A stretch of 64,000 bases of DNA from Acanthacorydalis orientalis (GCA_034766995.1 CM068321.1:17248526-17312525), one strand, 5' to 3'; shown: positions 50,604-62,757, counted from the first letter of the stretch. The notes: generated by a model not told the origin, from the letters alone. Numbers and translations are program-made.

Positions 50604-51636
50604 ATTTAAGGATACATTCAAATTAAATTATTATTTAATTGAAATATATTTGTTTAAATTTATTTTACATCTAAAATAAGTGTTTAAATCAACAAATTTA
50701 ACTAATTGTCAGTAAATACTAATTGGGCATGAAAATAATGAAATACTAGAACAATATGTTACAAAAAAGAAATTAATGCAATATAGTTTTTGGTACTGAG
50801 GCTAAAAATGAAAAATCCACTTTCACAAATAAATTTTTCATTTCTTTCAAAAAATTCAAAAAAATTCTGTTCAAAATTACTCAATAATTAATTATGTCAT
50901 TTTTGATTATTGTTGATATGTATTTAGATGGCGATACTATTATTTCCTGAGTAATATGTGATAGAAATGCATATGCATAAATAATAAACATTATCAATAA
51001 TCAATTATTGGACATTAGTGATGTTTATTTTCTTAATTCAAATGATTCTTAGACTTCTATATATTAATTATTATTTAGAAATAAATAATTCTTATGCGAT
51101 AACTCGTTCTAGATATGTAATTATTATATATTATTGAAAAATTGGAGAAACAAAACATTAAAACATCGAAATAAAATTTATAATATAATAACGTGGTATT
51201 AAAACGAATTTCTTTTTGTATCCACCAAATAACTAAATATTTTTTTCAAATATTTTGTGTATTACATTTATATCAAATGCAATATTTTGTGATATTTATT
51301 TCAAGTTTTTCGACTTTTTATCACTTTTTCTCTCTTCGAGTAATTGACTAGTTATCCTTATTGCTTTGAACTTGTGTACTCTATAATCCATAATCGTGTT
51401 GGTGCGTTTGGGTTTCGAAGGTTGCGGTTTTCAGTTTGACGTTCCACAACTTTGAATTTGATTACGTGTACAAGCGATGCTCTAAATATATTTCATACTT
51501 GAGGTTGTTTGTACTATGCAATATACTATGTTTCGAATATACCTTATACTTCGAATGCTAGTTAACTCTCAGAAATAATCATTTTAAATTTGTTCAAAGA
51601 TTTTTATTAATTAGAAGTAATGAAAATCATTTAGAT

Positions 51637-51639
<3 letters not shown>

Positions 51640-51698
<59 letters not shown>
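51640..51698. repeat. (TA)n
   Basis: 59 bp with one G. Confidence 0.95.
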
Positions 51699-51699
<1 letters not shown>

Positions 51700-51889
51700 A
51701 TTGTGATTTTTGATGTAAAAAGAATTAGGATATTTAACTTAATTGCACATTATGTTTTATTTAATTTTTAATAAGTAAATAGTAAAAGTAAATAATATTT
51801 TGAGTCGTTCAAAACATTTTTTATAATAAAACATGTTTTATAATAAAACATTATGTATAAGATAAATAATTTAATCTTTTTTATATTTC

Positions 51890-52590
51890 CATAGTATTTG
51901 TAACTCGTCAAATAAATATAAACAGGCCATTCTCACAAAACTCCGCATCGGCCATGCGAGATTATCCCACGAATTTATTCTCAAAAATGAAATTCGACCA
52001 ATATGTAACACTGTTCTGTCAGTGTCACATATTTTAACGGAATGTGTTCGTTACGAAGAGATCAGGGATCGACTAGGATTGTTTGGTGAAATCACCAACG
52101 TATTCGGTGACGACTTTGATGCCGTCTTTTTGTAAGGAAAACTCAACTTTTTAACTTAATGTAACTTTCTTTTAAATTGATCTTGATGTTTTAATGCCAT
52201 GTGTCGTAAACTTCTTACAACACCTGCCATCATTTCAACGTGTCAAAACTCAAAATCTGTGAATCGTAATACACGATCACAATGTTTTAAATGTGCTGTC
52301 TTCCGCCTTTCTGTGTACATTGAAACTTAAATGCCCTTTTATATTATTTATATGTGTTGTATGATCTAAATCAATAATCATTTTAACAATGCAGGTCGTC
52401 TTATTGTTTTATCACTACATTCGCCTTCAGGCAATTAAACAGAGCATTTAATTAAATTTAAATAACGGATGATAAAACCTAGGTATTCAATTCAGTTGTA
52501 TTTTTATTTTGTATTCGTGTTCGGACACTAATGACCTTAGTTGTTGGCGTGTCCTTAAACCCCAAATATCCATCCATACATTAAATAATT
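51890..52590 (+). mobile_element. LINE 3' end with ORF2 C-terminus (I/Jockey-type)
   Basis: An open frame from about 51890 to the stop at 52133-52135 reads QAILTKLRIGHARLSHEFIL, then RPICNTVLSVSHILTECVRY and EEIRDRLGLFGEI, ending DDFDAVFL. LRIGHxRLSH followed by C..., SHIL and ECxRY is the characteristic C-terminal block after the reverse transcriptase/RNase H part of I/Jockey-group LINEs. One cysteine-containing step of the usual C-x2-C knuckle seems deleted. About 450 nt of noncoding 3' sequence follow, ending with CTAATGACCTTAGTTGTTGG and ACCCCAAATATCCATCCATA. Reverse transcriptase is absent, so this is a 5'-truncated dead copy. The frame itself has stayed open over about 70 codons, suggesting moderate age. 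Confidence 0.8.
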
Positions 52591-52689
52591 AGTAATTAAG
52601 TCATGTTATATTTTTAAGAATAAATTACCTTGAATGTTTATTAATCTAAGATTTTAATAAAAATTTCAATATCTAAAACAGTATGTAAA

Positions 52690-53080
52690 ATAATTTGTGA
52701 AAATCAACCATTTCAAGCGTTTTTTTTATTTTTATAGAGGTTTTAATTCATTTTGAATCGCTTAAGATCTGTTCTCCGCTACTGGTTTTGGCAGCTGTAC
52801 TATATTTAGGTAGATTTTAATAACATAACTAGAAAAGAGTTATTAAAGTAGATGAATGTTATTGTCAATTAGTTTAAAAGCCGTTTTCTTTTTTGTTGAA
52901 TGGTTAACATATTGCAATATAATTAAAAAGTAAAAACTAGATTTGCTAATGAAGATTTTTTTAAAAAAATTGAAGACTTTTATGTAATATTATTAACCTT
53001 GTTACCAGCTTGTTAAATTTTTTTATAAAAACTAATAACCTTAGTTATCGACGGACCCCTAAAATACTAATATCTTATTT
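52690..53080 (+). mobile_element. LINE 3' tail (copy 3)
   Basis: ACTAATAACCTTAGTTATCG followed by ACGGACCCCTAAAATACTAA at 53030-53075 matches the tail of the LINE ending at 52590, about 490 bp upstream, in the same orientation. Upstream sequence may be decayed 3'UTR; the left boundary is a guess. No ORF2 sequence seen. Confidence 0.5.
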
Positions 53081-53437
53081 TAAATCTGTTATATATATTA
53101 AATAAATTATTTTCACATATCATAAATATTATAACTGTACATCACAAATATTAAATAATTTCTGTAATAATTTTATGAATTAAAAAGTATGTTTTAACAT
53201 CAGGTAGCTTTCTAAAATAATACATGCATAAATAAGGTACCTTCATCTTTTAATGTAACGTTTTTTTCTCCATTGTTTTATACAAACAGTATCTATAAGT
53301 AACTTGATAACACATTTAGATTATTCAAACATTTTTAACGTTTTTTTTAAAGTGGAAGTTAGTTCTCTTTAAAGTTTTTTCAAAAAAATTAATACTTTGT
53401 TGAAATGTATTTCGTTTTTTATTATAGACACACACAT

Positions 53438-53441
<4 letters not shown>

Positions 53442-53481
<40 letters not shown>
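53442..53481. repeat. (TA)20
   Basis: 40 bp; 40 bp before the GC-rich element candidate. Confidence 0.95.
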
Positions 53482-53484
<3 letters not shown>

Positions 53485-53519
53485 TTGTTTATATGCATAA
53501 TGAAAAGACAATTTAGGTT

Positions 53520-54060
53520 TCATTTCTTTAAAAATATTCGTCCGCAAACATCGAGGTGACAAACTAGTCAGCTACTAGAATATGCGGACTTGTTTGCACA
53601 GTGTCGTATACTACAAAATGGCTCAGACCGAGAGACACAGTGTTGAATTATGATAATTCAGTTTGCAATATAATTGCATGAGTGGAGCGGCGGGCGTGTT
53701 GTGTACGTTTGCACGCTTATTAAGTTTCGGCAACAACTGCCGTTGCGTTAATTAAGCTGACAGGGCGGCAATTACGGCCGTGATATACAGGCCCGGCTCT
53801 TAATTAATAAGGAGGCGATTGTGAGAGACACACGAAGACGTCGACACGTGCGAGACGATGACGTCGGTATGAGAACGTTGGCCCGCTGGAACACAATGTT
53901 CTTGTGACGGAAATATATACTCCGGTTTGATGACCTGCCCCCGTGTCAGCTACGAAGAAGGTGTACCGTAGCTCTCTCGACGTCGTTGTATTCACATCAG
54001 AATGTGTTCTTAAGATGCTGTTTTTCATTTATAATATTCTTGCGTCGAGTTTATTTGCGC
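53520..54060. promoter_or_regulatory. GC-rich conserved-element or enhancer candidate
   Basis: A sharply GC-richer block with CG steps and interleaved homeodomain-type cores: TTAATTAA-type strings at about 53752 (GCGTTAATTAAGCTGACAGG) and 53802 (CTCTTAATTAATAAGG), GGGCGGCAATTACGGCCGTG at 53763, an E-box CACGTG near 53845 and TGACGTC near 53859. A 74-codon minus frame is open but lacks family features. Homeodomain sites in a GC-rich island resemble developmental enhancers; this is inference. Confidence 0.35.
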
Positions 54061-54138
54061 AACAGCAGTGAATGCTTAAAACTGTTGATGGTTATTTTCT
54101 TAAGGGTTTATTTTCAGTGAAAATATTCTAAAAAGCTG

Positions 54139-54164
54139 ATATATATATATATATATATATATAT
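54139..54164. repeat. (TA)13
   Basis: 26 bp. Confidence 0.9.
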
Positions 54165-54989
54165 GAATTTTTATTAAATAATTTCTATCATTTAAGTTTT
54201 TAGCTTATATTACTTTTTGCGCCTGATATGTATGAGTTTTAATTAGCATGAGGCAATGAGTGTGTTCGTATACATTAAATATCTGATTCTTAAACAAATA
54301 TATGACATTATCATACAAAAAATATTCAATTTTTAAAATGTCAGCAAAATTATCTTGAATTAAACAATAGTTTGTAATTTTTTTTGATCGTGCAACTCAA
54401 TGGATGTTAAAATGAGTAATTTGTTATACATGTAATATTTATTTATTTATAAAATAAATACAATTATACATATTCATGTAATAATATATAGATACAGAAG
54501 TATATTTTTAAATAATCTCAAATCATTGTGAGTGAAGAAAAATTGATTTCGGATCGCGCTTTATAATTACATGAAACCATCTATAGAGATCATTGATATA
54601 CTGTATTGAAGAAATTTGAATAATGTTTACATAAGGTCAAATACCAACACATGAAGTTATTTTCAAATATTAAATTATATTTCAGTATTAAAGCACAAAA
54701 TAAATTTTACTATAATTTTATATTTTGTTATACATTATTCATATATTATAGATAGTATTTATATCATATACAAATGTAATTACTGGGAATAATTATTTTT
54801 AAACAATAAACATCTCATATATTTAATCGTTACAAAAAATATAAAATATTATGCAACAAACTGATTTAATACATTACATTCTTAGCACATACTTAATTAA
54901 TATAAACAATATTAAATATTAGAACAAATTGATATTCATCTTCATAGTAAATTATACAAAGATGAGTTTCGTCGAATTAATATAAAAAC

Positions 54990-55047
<58 letters not shown>
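54990..55047. repeat. (TA)n
   Basis: 58 bp with one C. Confidence 0.95.
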
Positions 55048-55048
<1 letters not shown>

Positions 55049-55329
55049 CATGGAATAATTTTATGTATTTATATTAAAAAAAAATTAATAGACAAAAAAT
55101 GAAATATTTTATAAAATAATTTATTTTAAATAATATAACATTTTATCAATAATTAACTGCAATTTCAGTATTTGAGTTTTGATTTAATTGTGAAAAATAA
55201 GTAAAACATAATTAATTAATACACGTCAAATAAATGAACTAATGTTTGTGACAAGTAGCAATTAATAATGAAAAATATGAATGTTGTTTTAGTTATATGT
55301 ATGTATATAAATTTTATTATTTAATTATG

Positions 55330-55345
55330 TATATATATATATATA
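55330..55345. repeat. (TA)8
   Basis: 16 bp. Confidence 0.8.
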
Positions 55346-56489
55346 AATTCTGTTTCTATTGATGATAAATTCATTCATTATACAAATATTAAAAGCTTTT
55401 GTTAGCAAACGAAAAAGAAACTGAAGTAGTAATTGGAGTTTTTGTTAAGTTGTTTAAATGTGAAAGTACTTTTGTATGTTTTTAGTGAATTATGAAACAA
55501 AAATAAATAAAATATCAGTAATTGACACTTCAATCGATCACAGAAATCTATTCAAGAACAAAAAAGTATTTTTATATAGTATTTTTCTGAGAAATAACTA
55601 TAATAGTTATATTTTTCTTCCAGTGTTTCATATTTTATTCTTCGATCAAATAATATTTTTTTTTAAATACATTTAGTGTAAAAGACTATAAGATAAAAAT
55701 AGCATCAAATATAACAAAAAATTTTCAGAACTTAAATAAGTCTTTAAATCTAAAAAAATAATAATGATAAATTAAAATTAAAGATCTTATTATAACCTAC
55801 TTAAAATCTGTATATACGATATAAGAAGTGAGTACCTTTATGTTTACTGATAATGGTTTATTGAATATATGTACAAATATTTAATACTATTTATTTTATC
55901 TCATGAATTTTGCTGTTTCTTTACTTTTTATTAAAATAAATAATATATGTAATATATATTTTATAACAATTTTATTAAAATAATGTAAATATTTATAGTT
56001 TTTGATTAATTTAACTATCTATAAAATACAACTGGACTACTTGATTATACTTTAATTAAATAAACAGTGAATATTGATATCTCAGTAGAAATATTTAACT
56101 TGACGTCCAATATCAATATTGATTTTTTATCACAGATGGTTTTTAAATAAGTTATTATTTTTAATTGACAGATTTTTGTATTCAAAATTTTTTACCTCAA
56201 CGTTGCATTATAAGTAATTTAGTTGATTTTTAAGACGTTTTGAATCAAAAATAATACAATTAATATAAAATATAAATAATAAAAATGTAATAAATAGATG
56301 AGCGGGGGGAGAGGTGTTATACAGAAATAAGGATTATATAATATTTTCAATTTCTATGCAATAACTCAAAAGACTTTTCTACCGTTTAGACAAAGATCAA
56401 CTATTATTTTTTGATGAACAATACCACTTCGTTATTCTTGTTGTGCATTTGGTACAGAGTGTTTTTGACTTATATTTTACCATATGATT

Positions 56490-56810
56490 ACTTTTAATAA
56501 TTCGATATTTATGGATAATGACTTTGATATTTATGGATTTCTTTTTAACTTATTTATATGTGTTGTCTAATCAAGTCTAGGTATTTTAACAGTCCAGTTC
56601 TTTTGTATAAATTTATTAGTCTCTCTCTGAGAGTAATATTGTTTTTAATGAATCTTTTTTGATAATGTTTGGCACTTATAGATTTTGCGTTCGAATTGAG
56701 GGGTAATTTGAACGCGAGTATACTAACAGAGTGTGTTTTTATATTGTATGTGTTCGGGCGCTAATTACCTTAGCTGTCGACGTGCTCTAAATCCCTAAAT
56801 AGCAATGTAA
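56490..56810 (+). mobile_element. LINE 3' tail (copy 4)
   Basis: TGTGTTCGGGCGCTAATTAC, then CTTAGCTGTCGACGTG and CTAAATCCCTAAATAG at 56750-56806 are the same tail as 52521-52580 (GTGTTCGGACACTAATGACC...). Preceding TTTATATGTGTTGT also resembles 3'UTR of that copy. The left boundary is uncertain. 5'-truncated before ORF2. Confidence 0.6.
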
Positions 56811-56819
56811 CAACAGCAT

Positions 56820-57094
56820 GGATGACTTTCATTTATATTTATTTTATCCATATTTAATAATAATTTCATTCTTTTTTACCATAAACTCTAAATTTAAATT
56901 ACTTAAATTTATTTAAGAACTTTTCATAGGGTTATCTAAAATAATGATTAAATTCGTCCATACTCAATCCATAAAATATTAAGGATTTATGTCCTGAAAA
57001 TATTATCAGCAAACTTTCATTTTTCTTCAAATTCATTCAAATCTCTGTAACTTTATTTAAAAAACAAATTATTACATACAGTCTTTAAAACATA

Positions 57095-57144
<50 letters not shown>

Positions 57145-58048
57145 GTATATAAAATTATAAAAAATAAATAAAACATTTCAATAAGTATCTTTATAACTCA
57201 AAACAACTTTGAAAGTCAGAGAAAAATATTATATGCAAAGTAGATGTAGTCTTTGCGCATTTTTAGCTGAAATTTATATAAATTAATTAAAAAAAAATAA
57301 TAAAATATCACGAAGAGTTAATAATTATGTAAAACAATATTGTTTTTCAATCGTTGATGAATTTCTGTTCAAATTCAACTGTTAACTGACGAATTTCTGT
57401 TGTTCAATTATTATTAAAATGTATTTTTCAGTTGAAACTGTATCTGGTAATATCAAAATCAGGGCGATTCTATCGAAATAATAGAAAGAAAAAACGAATT
57501 TCTAATTCCAACATACCATCATTTGAGTACACACTTTTTCCAAAATCCAAATTTATAATTATATGAAACTTGATAATTTCTGTAAATACTCATACACGTT
57601 TAGTTTATTAAGTAAACATAAATTTCTACATAATAATTCGAAATATTTCTCATATAATAGAATTTGTGACTTTTTTTGAATTCGAAGAAAAAGTATAGGT
57701 ATAATCCTTTAATTTTATCTAATCTAAGTAAGATAGTTGAAACTATTTCACTATAAACACAAAAAAATAAGTGTTTCAAGGAAATAAGATATGTAATAGT
57801 TTTTATTTCTTGGTATTTCGATTTTATGGAAATATTTCGTTTAGAACTCGAATCATAAAAGAAATAACTTTGATTAATATAAAATAATCATTTAAATTGA
57901 ATTCAAAAGACACATTGAAATATAGGTTAATATCTTCAATAATATATTTCTTCTCTATTTAAAAGTACGGAATTATATTTTAAATAAACTTTAATACAGT
58001 TAGTGTAAAGCATTTCTTGTCGATTTCTAAAAAAGTAATATTTGACTA
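56820..58048. other. AT-rich DNA, no gene seen
   Basis: Unique AT-rich sequence with one TA array (57100-57150). Downstream flank of the minus-strand gene. Confidence 0.5.
57100..57150. repeat. (TA)n
   Basis: 51 bp with CATATG near the end. Confidence 0.95.
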
Positions 58049-58050
58049 AT

Positions 58051-58129
<79 letters not shown>

Positions 58130-58130
58130 A
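58049..58130. repeat. (TA)n(TG)n compound
   Basis: About 61 bp TA with one shift, then (TG)10. Confidence 0.95.
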
Positions 58131-58286
58131 TTTTAAATTACAATTACAGAATTGTTGTGTCGAAGTAATTTAAATTTTATATAAAGGTGGTGACAGTGTA
58201 CTATTAAACGTTTACTTATGCTTCACAAATGATTTTTTTTCAGGTTATAAAATAATTTTCAGATCAACAATGTCAATAAATTAATA

Positions 58287-58375
58287 TTGATCATTTTTGA
58301 TGCGCTCTGAAGATGATGGCATTCCTATTGAAATCCGTATCAGCAATAATCAAAAATGATTAATAATTTATTTAA
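58287..58375 (+). repeat. dispersed repeat copy C with inverted ends
   Basis: Carries GCTCTGAAGATGATGGCATT, GAAATCCGTATCAGCAATA and ATCAAAAATGATTAAT. In this copy the 3' end TAATCAAAAATGATTAAT has an imperfect inverted partner at about 58287-58302 (ATTGATCATTTTTGAT), so the segment could fold into a hairpin. The other copies lack the left arm. Confidence 0.55.
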
Positions 58376-58538
58376 TATTATTGATTAGAAAATTTTTTGT
58401 AGTTTCTGGGGTGAAAAAAAGTCATTTGTGAACGTGAAGTTAGCCACAATATCAGAACTGTATTGTGTAGTAGAACTGTATGTATGTAGTAGAACATCAA
58501 AACTATTTATTTCTAAAAATCAACAGATTTGAGAGTGA

Positions 58539-58540
<2 letters not shown>

Positions 58541-58601
<61 letters not shown>

Positions 58602-58627
58602 TATATTATTTCAAAGTATATATATAT
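58541..58627. repeat. (TA)n, interrupted
   Basis: 66 bp with one G, a TTATTTCAAAG break, then 11 bp more. Just downstream of the minus-strand gene. Confidence 0.95.
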
Positions 58628-58767
58628 GAGTATGTTTCCTCAACTATTTGACAATTGAAAGAAAAATTTAATTCAGTATTACTCACATTTATCGATTTTA
58701 AAATTATATTGTTTTTAAAGCCAATCTAAACACATAATCGATTTTATTTTTGTACAAAAGTAAACTC

Positions 58768-58773
58768 TTTATT
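58768..58773 (-). terminator. AATAAA polyadenylation signal
   Basis: AATAAA on the minus strand (TTTATT on plus), about 70 nt downstream of the stop codon at 58841-58843. It predicts cleavage near 58745-58755 and a very short 3'UTR. A GT/T-rich stretch follows. Position and orientation fit the only gene in the window. Confidence 0.6.
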
Positions 58774-58840
58774 ATACATTCATATACAATACTTATTATC
58801 ACTTAAAAATTTATAAATTACACAAAATAACAAGTTCGTT

Positions 58841-60403
58841 TTAATATTTGAAAAAATTTTGTCTCGCCATCATAATCGTTTCTCTCGAACATGATTTAAC
58901 TCCGTCGACTTCACAATGAAGATTGTAGAAACATTCTCTATCAGCTGGGTTTCTACAGCACATAAGAATAGCTCGTATGCATTCTTTGGTATTTAAGTTA
59001 TTCGAGGGTTTTTGTCCTGATCGAAATTCAATTGTTGGATTTGTAGTAGGTTTTTGTGTTGTTCTTATGTTCATATTATTGTTTTGAGTTGGGAAATAAA
59101 AAGCGTTCAGATCTGTAGAGGTTAAAACCGGTCTTCTTGTTGTTATGATTTTTCTAGGTGGATTTAATTGCGTTGGCCTATTATATGGATTATTTATTTG
59201 TGGGCGATATGTATTATTTTGAATGTCTTTATTTCCACGTGAGCCAAATACAAAATCACCGTCTTTTGTATTCACAACCGAACCATCTATTGTATCAACT
59301 CCCTCTTTCATTTCTATCTTAGGACGTAACGATAAATTTGTCATATCAACCGATGATACTTCTTGAATATTAATATCTTTACTTGCAGGTTTAATTTTTT
59401 TTTCACTACTATGAATTACAGAAGGCATAGGTCGTCTTGTTCTCAGTTTTGTTTTTGGATTTTCAGTTGTAGGAGTGTTACCTCCCATAAGAAAACGAAA
59501 ACTTAGAGACATATTGTCATTTACTGTGGAATTACTATTTAATTCATGTGTTTTATTTCTTTCTAAATTATCCTGCTCGATGCATTTCTTCTCACAAAAT
59601 TCTTTCCGTTTTTTACCTCTATGTTTACATTGAGGATTTTTTACATCAGTGATATTAACTTTCGAATGTTTATTCATTCGATTGCTTTTATTTAGTTTTT
59701 TTTGAAGAATTTTCTCACATCGACAAATATAATTCACTTTTTGTGAGGTTCTTCTCCTACTTTTATGTTGTATCCCATCTTTATTTTCAAAGTTGTCTTC
59801 TGTCTGTTCATGTTCGTTACTTTTAAATCTTTTGACATGTTGATTATTTTTTCTACATCTTCTAGAATATCTTCTATTTGATTTGCAATTATTTTTATTT
59901 TGTTCATTGTGGGATTTGTTTAAATCAGTTGTATTTACGTCCATTGGGTTATTGTCTTCATCTATATTTAATGGAACGTTTTTCAAAGATAACCTTCTCT
60001 CTTTACATCTGTTTTTTCTACGAATTTTCTTATTCGCTATCCAGTTTTTTCTATTTTCATTTCTTTGTTCATGCGAATCACTATTTTGATTCGTATTTGT
60101 TCTCAACGGTTCATTTTCGTCTTCATATCCTTTATCTGAATTATCATTTAAAGGTAATTTATTTTCACGGCATTGATTCTTTCTCGTCAAGTTACATTCA
60201 TTTGATTCATTTTGTTCCGTATGATTAAATTTTGTAGGGTTTAGTTGATCCATAGATGGTACGTCCGCTTGATTTTCTATTTCTGCTTCTGCTATATATT
60301 CTAACGAGTCTAGACTCTGTTGATTTGTCAATGACATTAAATAGAAAGATATCAGGACGAACAGATAAACTGTTGATTTAAAACTCAGATGATTCAGGTA
60401 CAT
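58841..60403 (-). CDS. secreted Asn/Lys/Arg-rich protein with six-Cys C-terminal module
   Basis: This is a 520-residue open frame, far longer than any other non-repeat frame here and uninterrupted in DNA full of stops. The N-terminus has a signal peptide: a hydrophobic run at about residues 11-25 followed by polar sequence. Residues 60-290 are extremely Asn/Lys/Arg/Glu-rich with scattered Cys (70, 78, 133, 173, 183, 227, 229, 259, 270, 274) and many N-x-S/T sequons. Several degenerate units of about 50 residues can be seen, each a Cys-basic patch (NQCRENKLPL near 76, NRCKERRLSL near 131) followed by an acidic/Asn tail. Residues 310-470 are Thr/Pro-rich with TRRP and TTQKP motifs and a dibasic LRTRR near 322-326. 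The last 47 residues hold six Cys spaced C-x6-CC-x7-C-x5-C-x7-C, probably disulphide-bonded. The start is the first Met, 10 nt inside the exon. It is probably a secreted or extracellular glycoprotein. Family and function are not recognised. Confidence 0.85.
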   Translation of the reverse strand: MYLNHLSFKSTVYLFVLISFYLMSLTNQQSLDSLEYIAEAEIENQADVPSMDQLNPTKFNHTEQNESNECNLTRKNQCRENKLPLNDNSDKGYEDENEPLRTNTNQNSDSHEQRNENRKNWIANKKIRRKNRCKERRLSLKNVPLNIDEDNNPMDVNTTDLNKSHNEQNKNNCKSNRRYSRRCRKNNQHVKRFKSNEHEQTEDNFENKDGIQHKSRRRTSQKVNYICRCEKILQKKLNKSNRMNKHSKVNITDVKNPQCKHRGKKRKEFCEKKCIEQDNLERNKTHELNSNSTVNDNMSLSFRFLMGGNTPTTENPKTKLRTRRPMPSVIHSSEKKIKPASKDINIQEVSSVDMTNLSLRPKIEMKEGVDTIDGSVVNTKDGDFVFGSRGNKDIQNNTYRPQINNPYNRPTQLNPPRKIITTRRPVLTSTDLNAFYFPTQNNNMNIRTTQKPTTNPTIEFRSGQKPSNNLNTKECIRAILMCCRNPADRECFYNLHCEVDGVKSCSRETIMMARQNFFKY

Positions 60404-60425
60404 TGTTGTATTTCTGAAAATAAAT
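60404..60425 (-). other. 3' splice site upstream of the secreted-protein gene
   Basis: Read on the minus strand, a T-rich tract ending TTTTCAG lies directly before AAATACAACAATG, the start codon of the 520-residue frame. This is a good acceptor, so the coding region appears to sit in one large exon starting at 60413, with a noncoding 5' exon further upstream (higher coordinates) that I could not locate. Without splicing, the 5' leader would run into ordinary AT-rich DNA. Confidence 0.6.
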
Positions 60426-60717
60426 ATAAATAATTAATTTAAAGTAACAAAGGCAACACTCTTATAAATATTGAAAATAAAATACAAACAACAAATAAAT
60501 AAAAATATATACTTAAACGAAGGGAGAACTAAAACATGTTAAGTTAATTAATTTGGGTTATAAAAAACCAATTTAAATTATTAAGAAATGATAATAAAAT
60601 TATTACCAGTTTATTTTCTAATTTTTGTATAAATGGGTTATTTGCAAAGTTATGATACTTTATATATTATATAACTTTATTACAAACAATTAGTAGCTTT
60701 AAATTTAATACACACAC

Positions 60718-60719
<2 letters not shown>

Positions 60720-60782
<63 letters not shown>

Positions 60783-60784
60783 CA
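60720..60784. repeat. (TA)n
   Basis: 65 bp with one C, preceded by ACACACACATT. Confidence 0.95.
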
Positions 60785-61150
60785 TAAATGAATTGATCAT
60801 TAAAGTGTCATAAGTTAATAAAACTTTAGAGAAAAAAGGAGATAAATAAGATATAAAATTTAATATTTAAATTTCTAATATTTTACAGATAAATGAAACT
60901 TATTTTAAAATACATGCACATTAGTCAAAACTGCGCACTGTACTTAATTAAAACAAGAAAGTAAATAAAAATGATTTATAACACTTTATATAATGTTTAT
61001 TCACTTAAATAATAAGAAGTATTATTTTTGAACTAATGAAAAATAAATAGAGATTGTGAAGAATAATAATTTGTCATTTTTATAATTATAATCCGTTTAT
61101 TTAAAAAATGATTCTGTAAAATGATCAAATCTATTTTTCTCTTTCTCTAT

Positions 61151-61152
<2 letters not shown>

Positions 61153-61219
<67 letters not shown>
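61153..61219. repeat. (TA)n
   Basis: 67 bp with one G. Confidence 0.95.
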
Positions 61220-61917
61220 AACTACGAAACTGATTATATATCGGTAGCGCCAAATTAAAACTACAATGTTGACCCCGAATAAATTGTGAATATAATATTT
61301 AATATAACATGCTCAAAGTTTAATGAGACATAATATAACCCTTGTCTATATTTAATGTATAGAAAAAATATAAAACAAATCAATCGATAAAATGCGTATC
61401 ATCCATTAAATTTTAATCAGCATAAAAAGTAATCATAAAAATATAAAACCCTTGATCATGTGATTGATTCTTTGGTAAACTGATTTGAATGACACCTGTC
61501 TGTATACTGACTTTTTGTTAATGATACCTCCGTTCACTTCAATACAAATAATTATCCAAAATTTTCTCGTTACATTTTTAAAATGATTCCTTTATTTATT
61601 ATAGCTAAATGAGATTCCTTCAGAAACTTTCTGTGTACACTTTATCGATTTATATTTTAGAAATTATTTTTTTTATACCCATGTTGGTATTTTATTTAAT
61701 TATTTTTTGTACACATTTAATAATATCTTAATTTAATCATTCTAAAATATATCCTAGAATATTCTATTTTATATTTATCAAGTAAATTAGAATTATTTAT
61801 TTGTGTAATTTTTTTTTAAATAATAATAAATCCTGTTATAGTCTTTTATAATTTTATTCTTGATCGTTTGATTAAGATTTCAAATAAACGTACAGATTTT
61901 ACAAACAAATTACTGAG

Positions 61918-61920
<3 letters not shown>

Positions 61921-61969
<49 letters not shown>
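61921..61969. repeat. (TA)24
   Basis: 49 bp, pure. Confidence 0.95.
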
Positions 61970-61974
<5 letters not shown>

Positions 61975-62285
61975 TTTTATCATCAGGTAGAATAAATATA
62001 AAAAAAAATAATCATTTTGTATATAATACACTTCCATAATCAGTAGGGTGTATTTCAATTTAAAAATAAAAAAGAATACCAATTATTTCAATTTTAATTT
62101 TTTCTCTGTTGCTACTTTATTTCTATATGTGTTTATTATTGATATTTATAGGCAAAAACAAAAGATTAGTAACATTAAATAGTAGAAATCACTTATATTA
62201 TTAGTTATAATAATATGTTTCATTTATATAAATAAATCTTAGCATCGATGTGTAATGAAAAGTAGATAATAATAATTCTTTTATA

Positions 62286-62288
<3 letters not shown>

Positions 62289-62334
<46 letters not shown>
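62289..62334. repeat. (TA)23
   Basis: 46 bp, pure. Confidence 0.95.
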
Positions 62335-62339
<5 letters not shown>

Positions 62340-62389
62340 CACATTTTGACCTCATTATTAAAGGTACGTTTGTTTTGTAAAATGCATGC

Positions 62390-62516
<127 letters not shown>

Positions 62517-62687
62517 CACAAACATACTTATATGCACTGACTATCAGTTGTGATAAAAAATATTAAATCATATCAGCTGGTTGTTATCAACAGATTAGGT
62601 GAAATTTAACACAAATTTTGTGATATGTATGTTTTTTTATAAATTAATTGTAAGTAAATTATTTTTTATAAGTATTTTTGTTGATAG

Positions 62688-62688
<1 letters not shown>

Positions 62689-62754
<66 letters not shown>
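62689..62754. repeat. (TA)33
   Basis: 66 bp, pure. Confidence 0.95.

Positions 62755-62757
<3 letters not shown>

Larger units (their letters stand above)
54170..56480. other. AT-rich DNA, no gene seen
   Basis: Unique low-GC sequence with TA tracts at 54990-55047 and 55330-55345. ATGAGCGGGGGGAGAGGTG near 56299 is an isolated G-rich spot. Confidence 0.5.
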
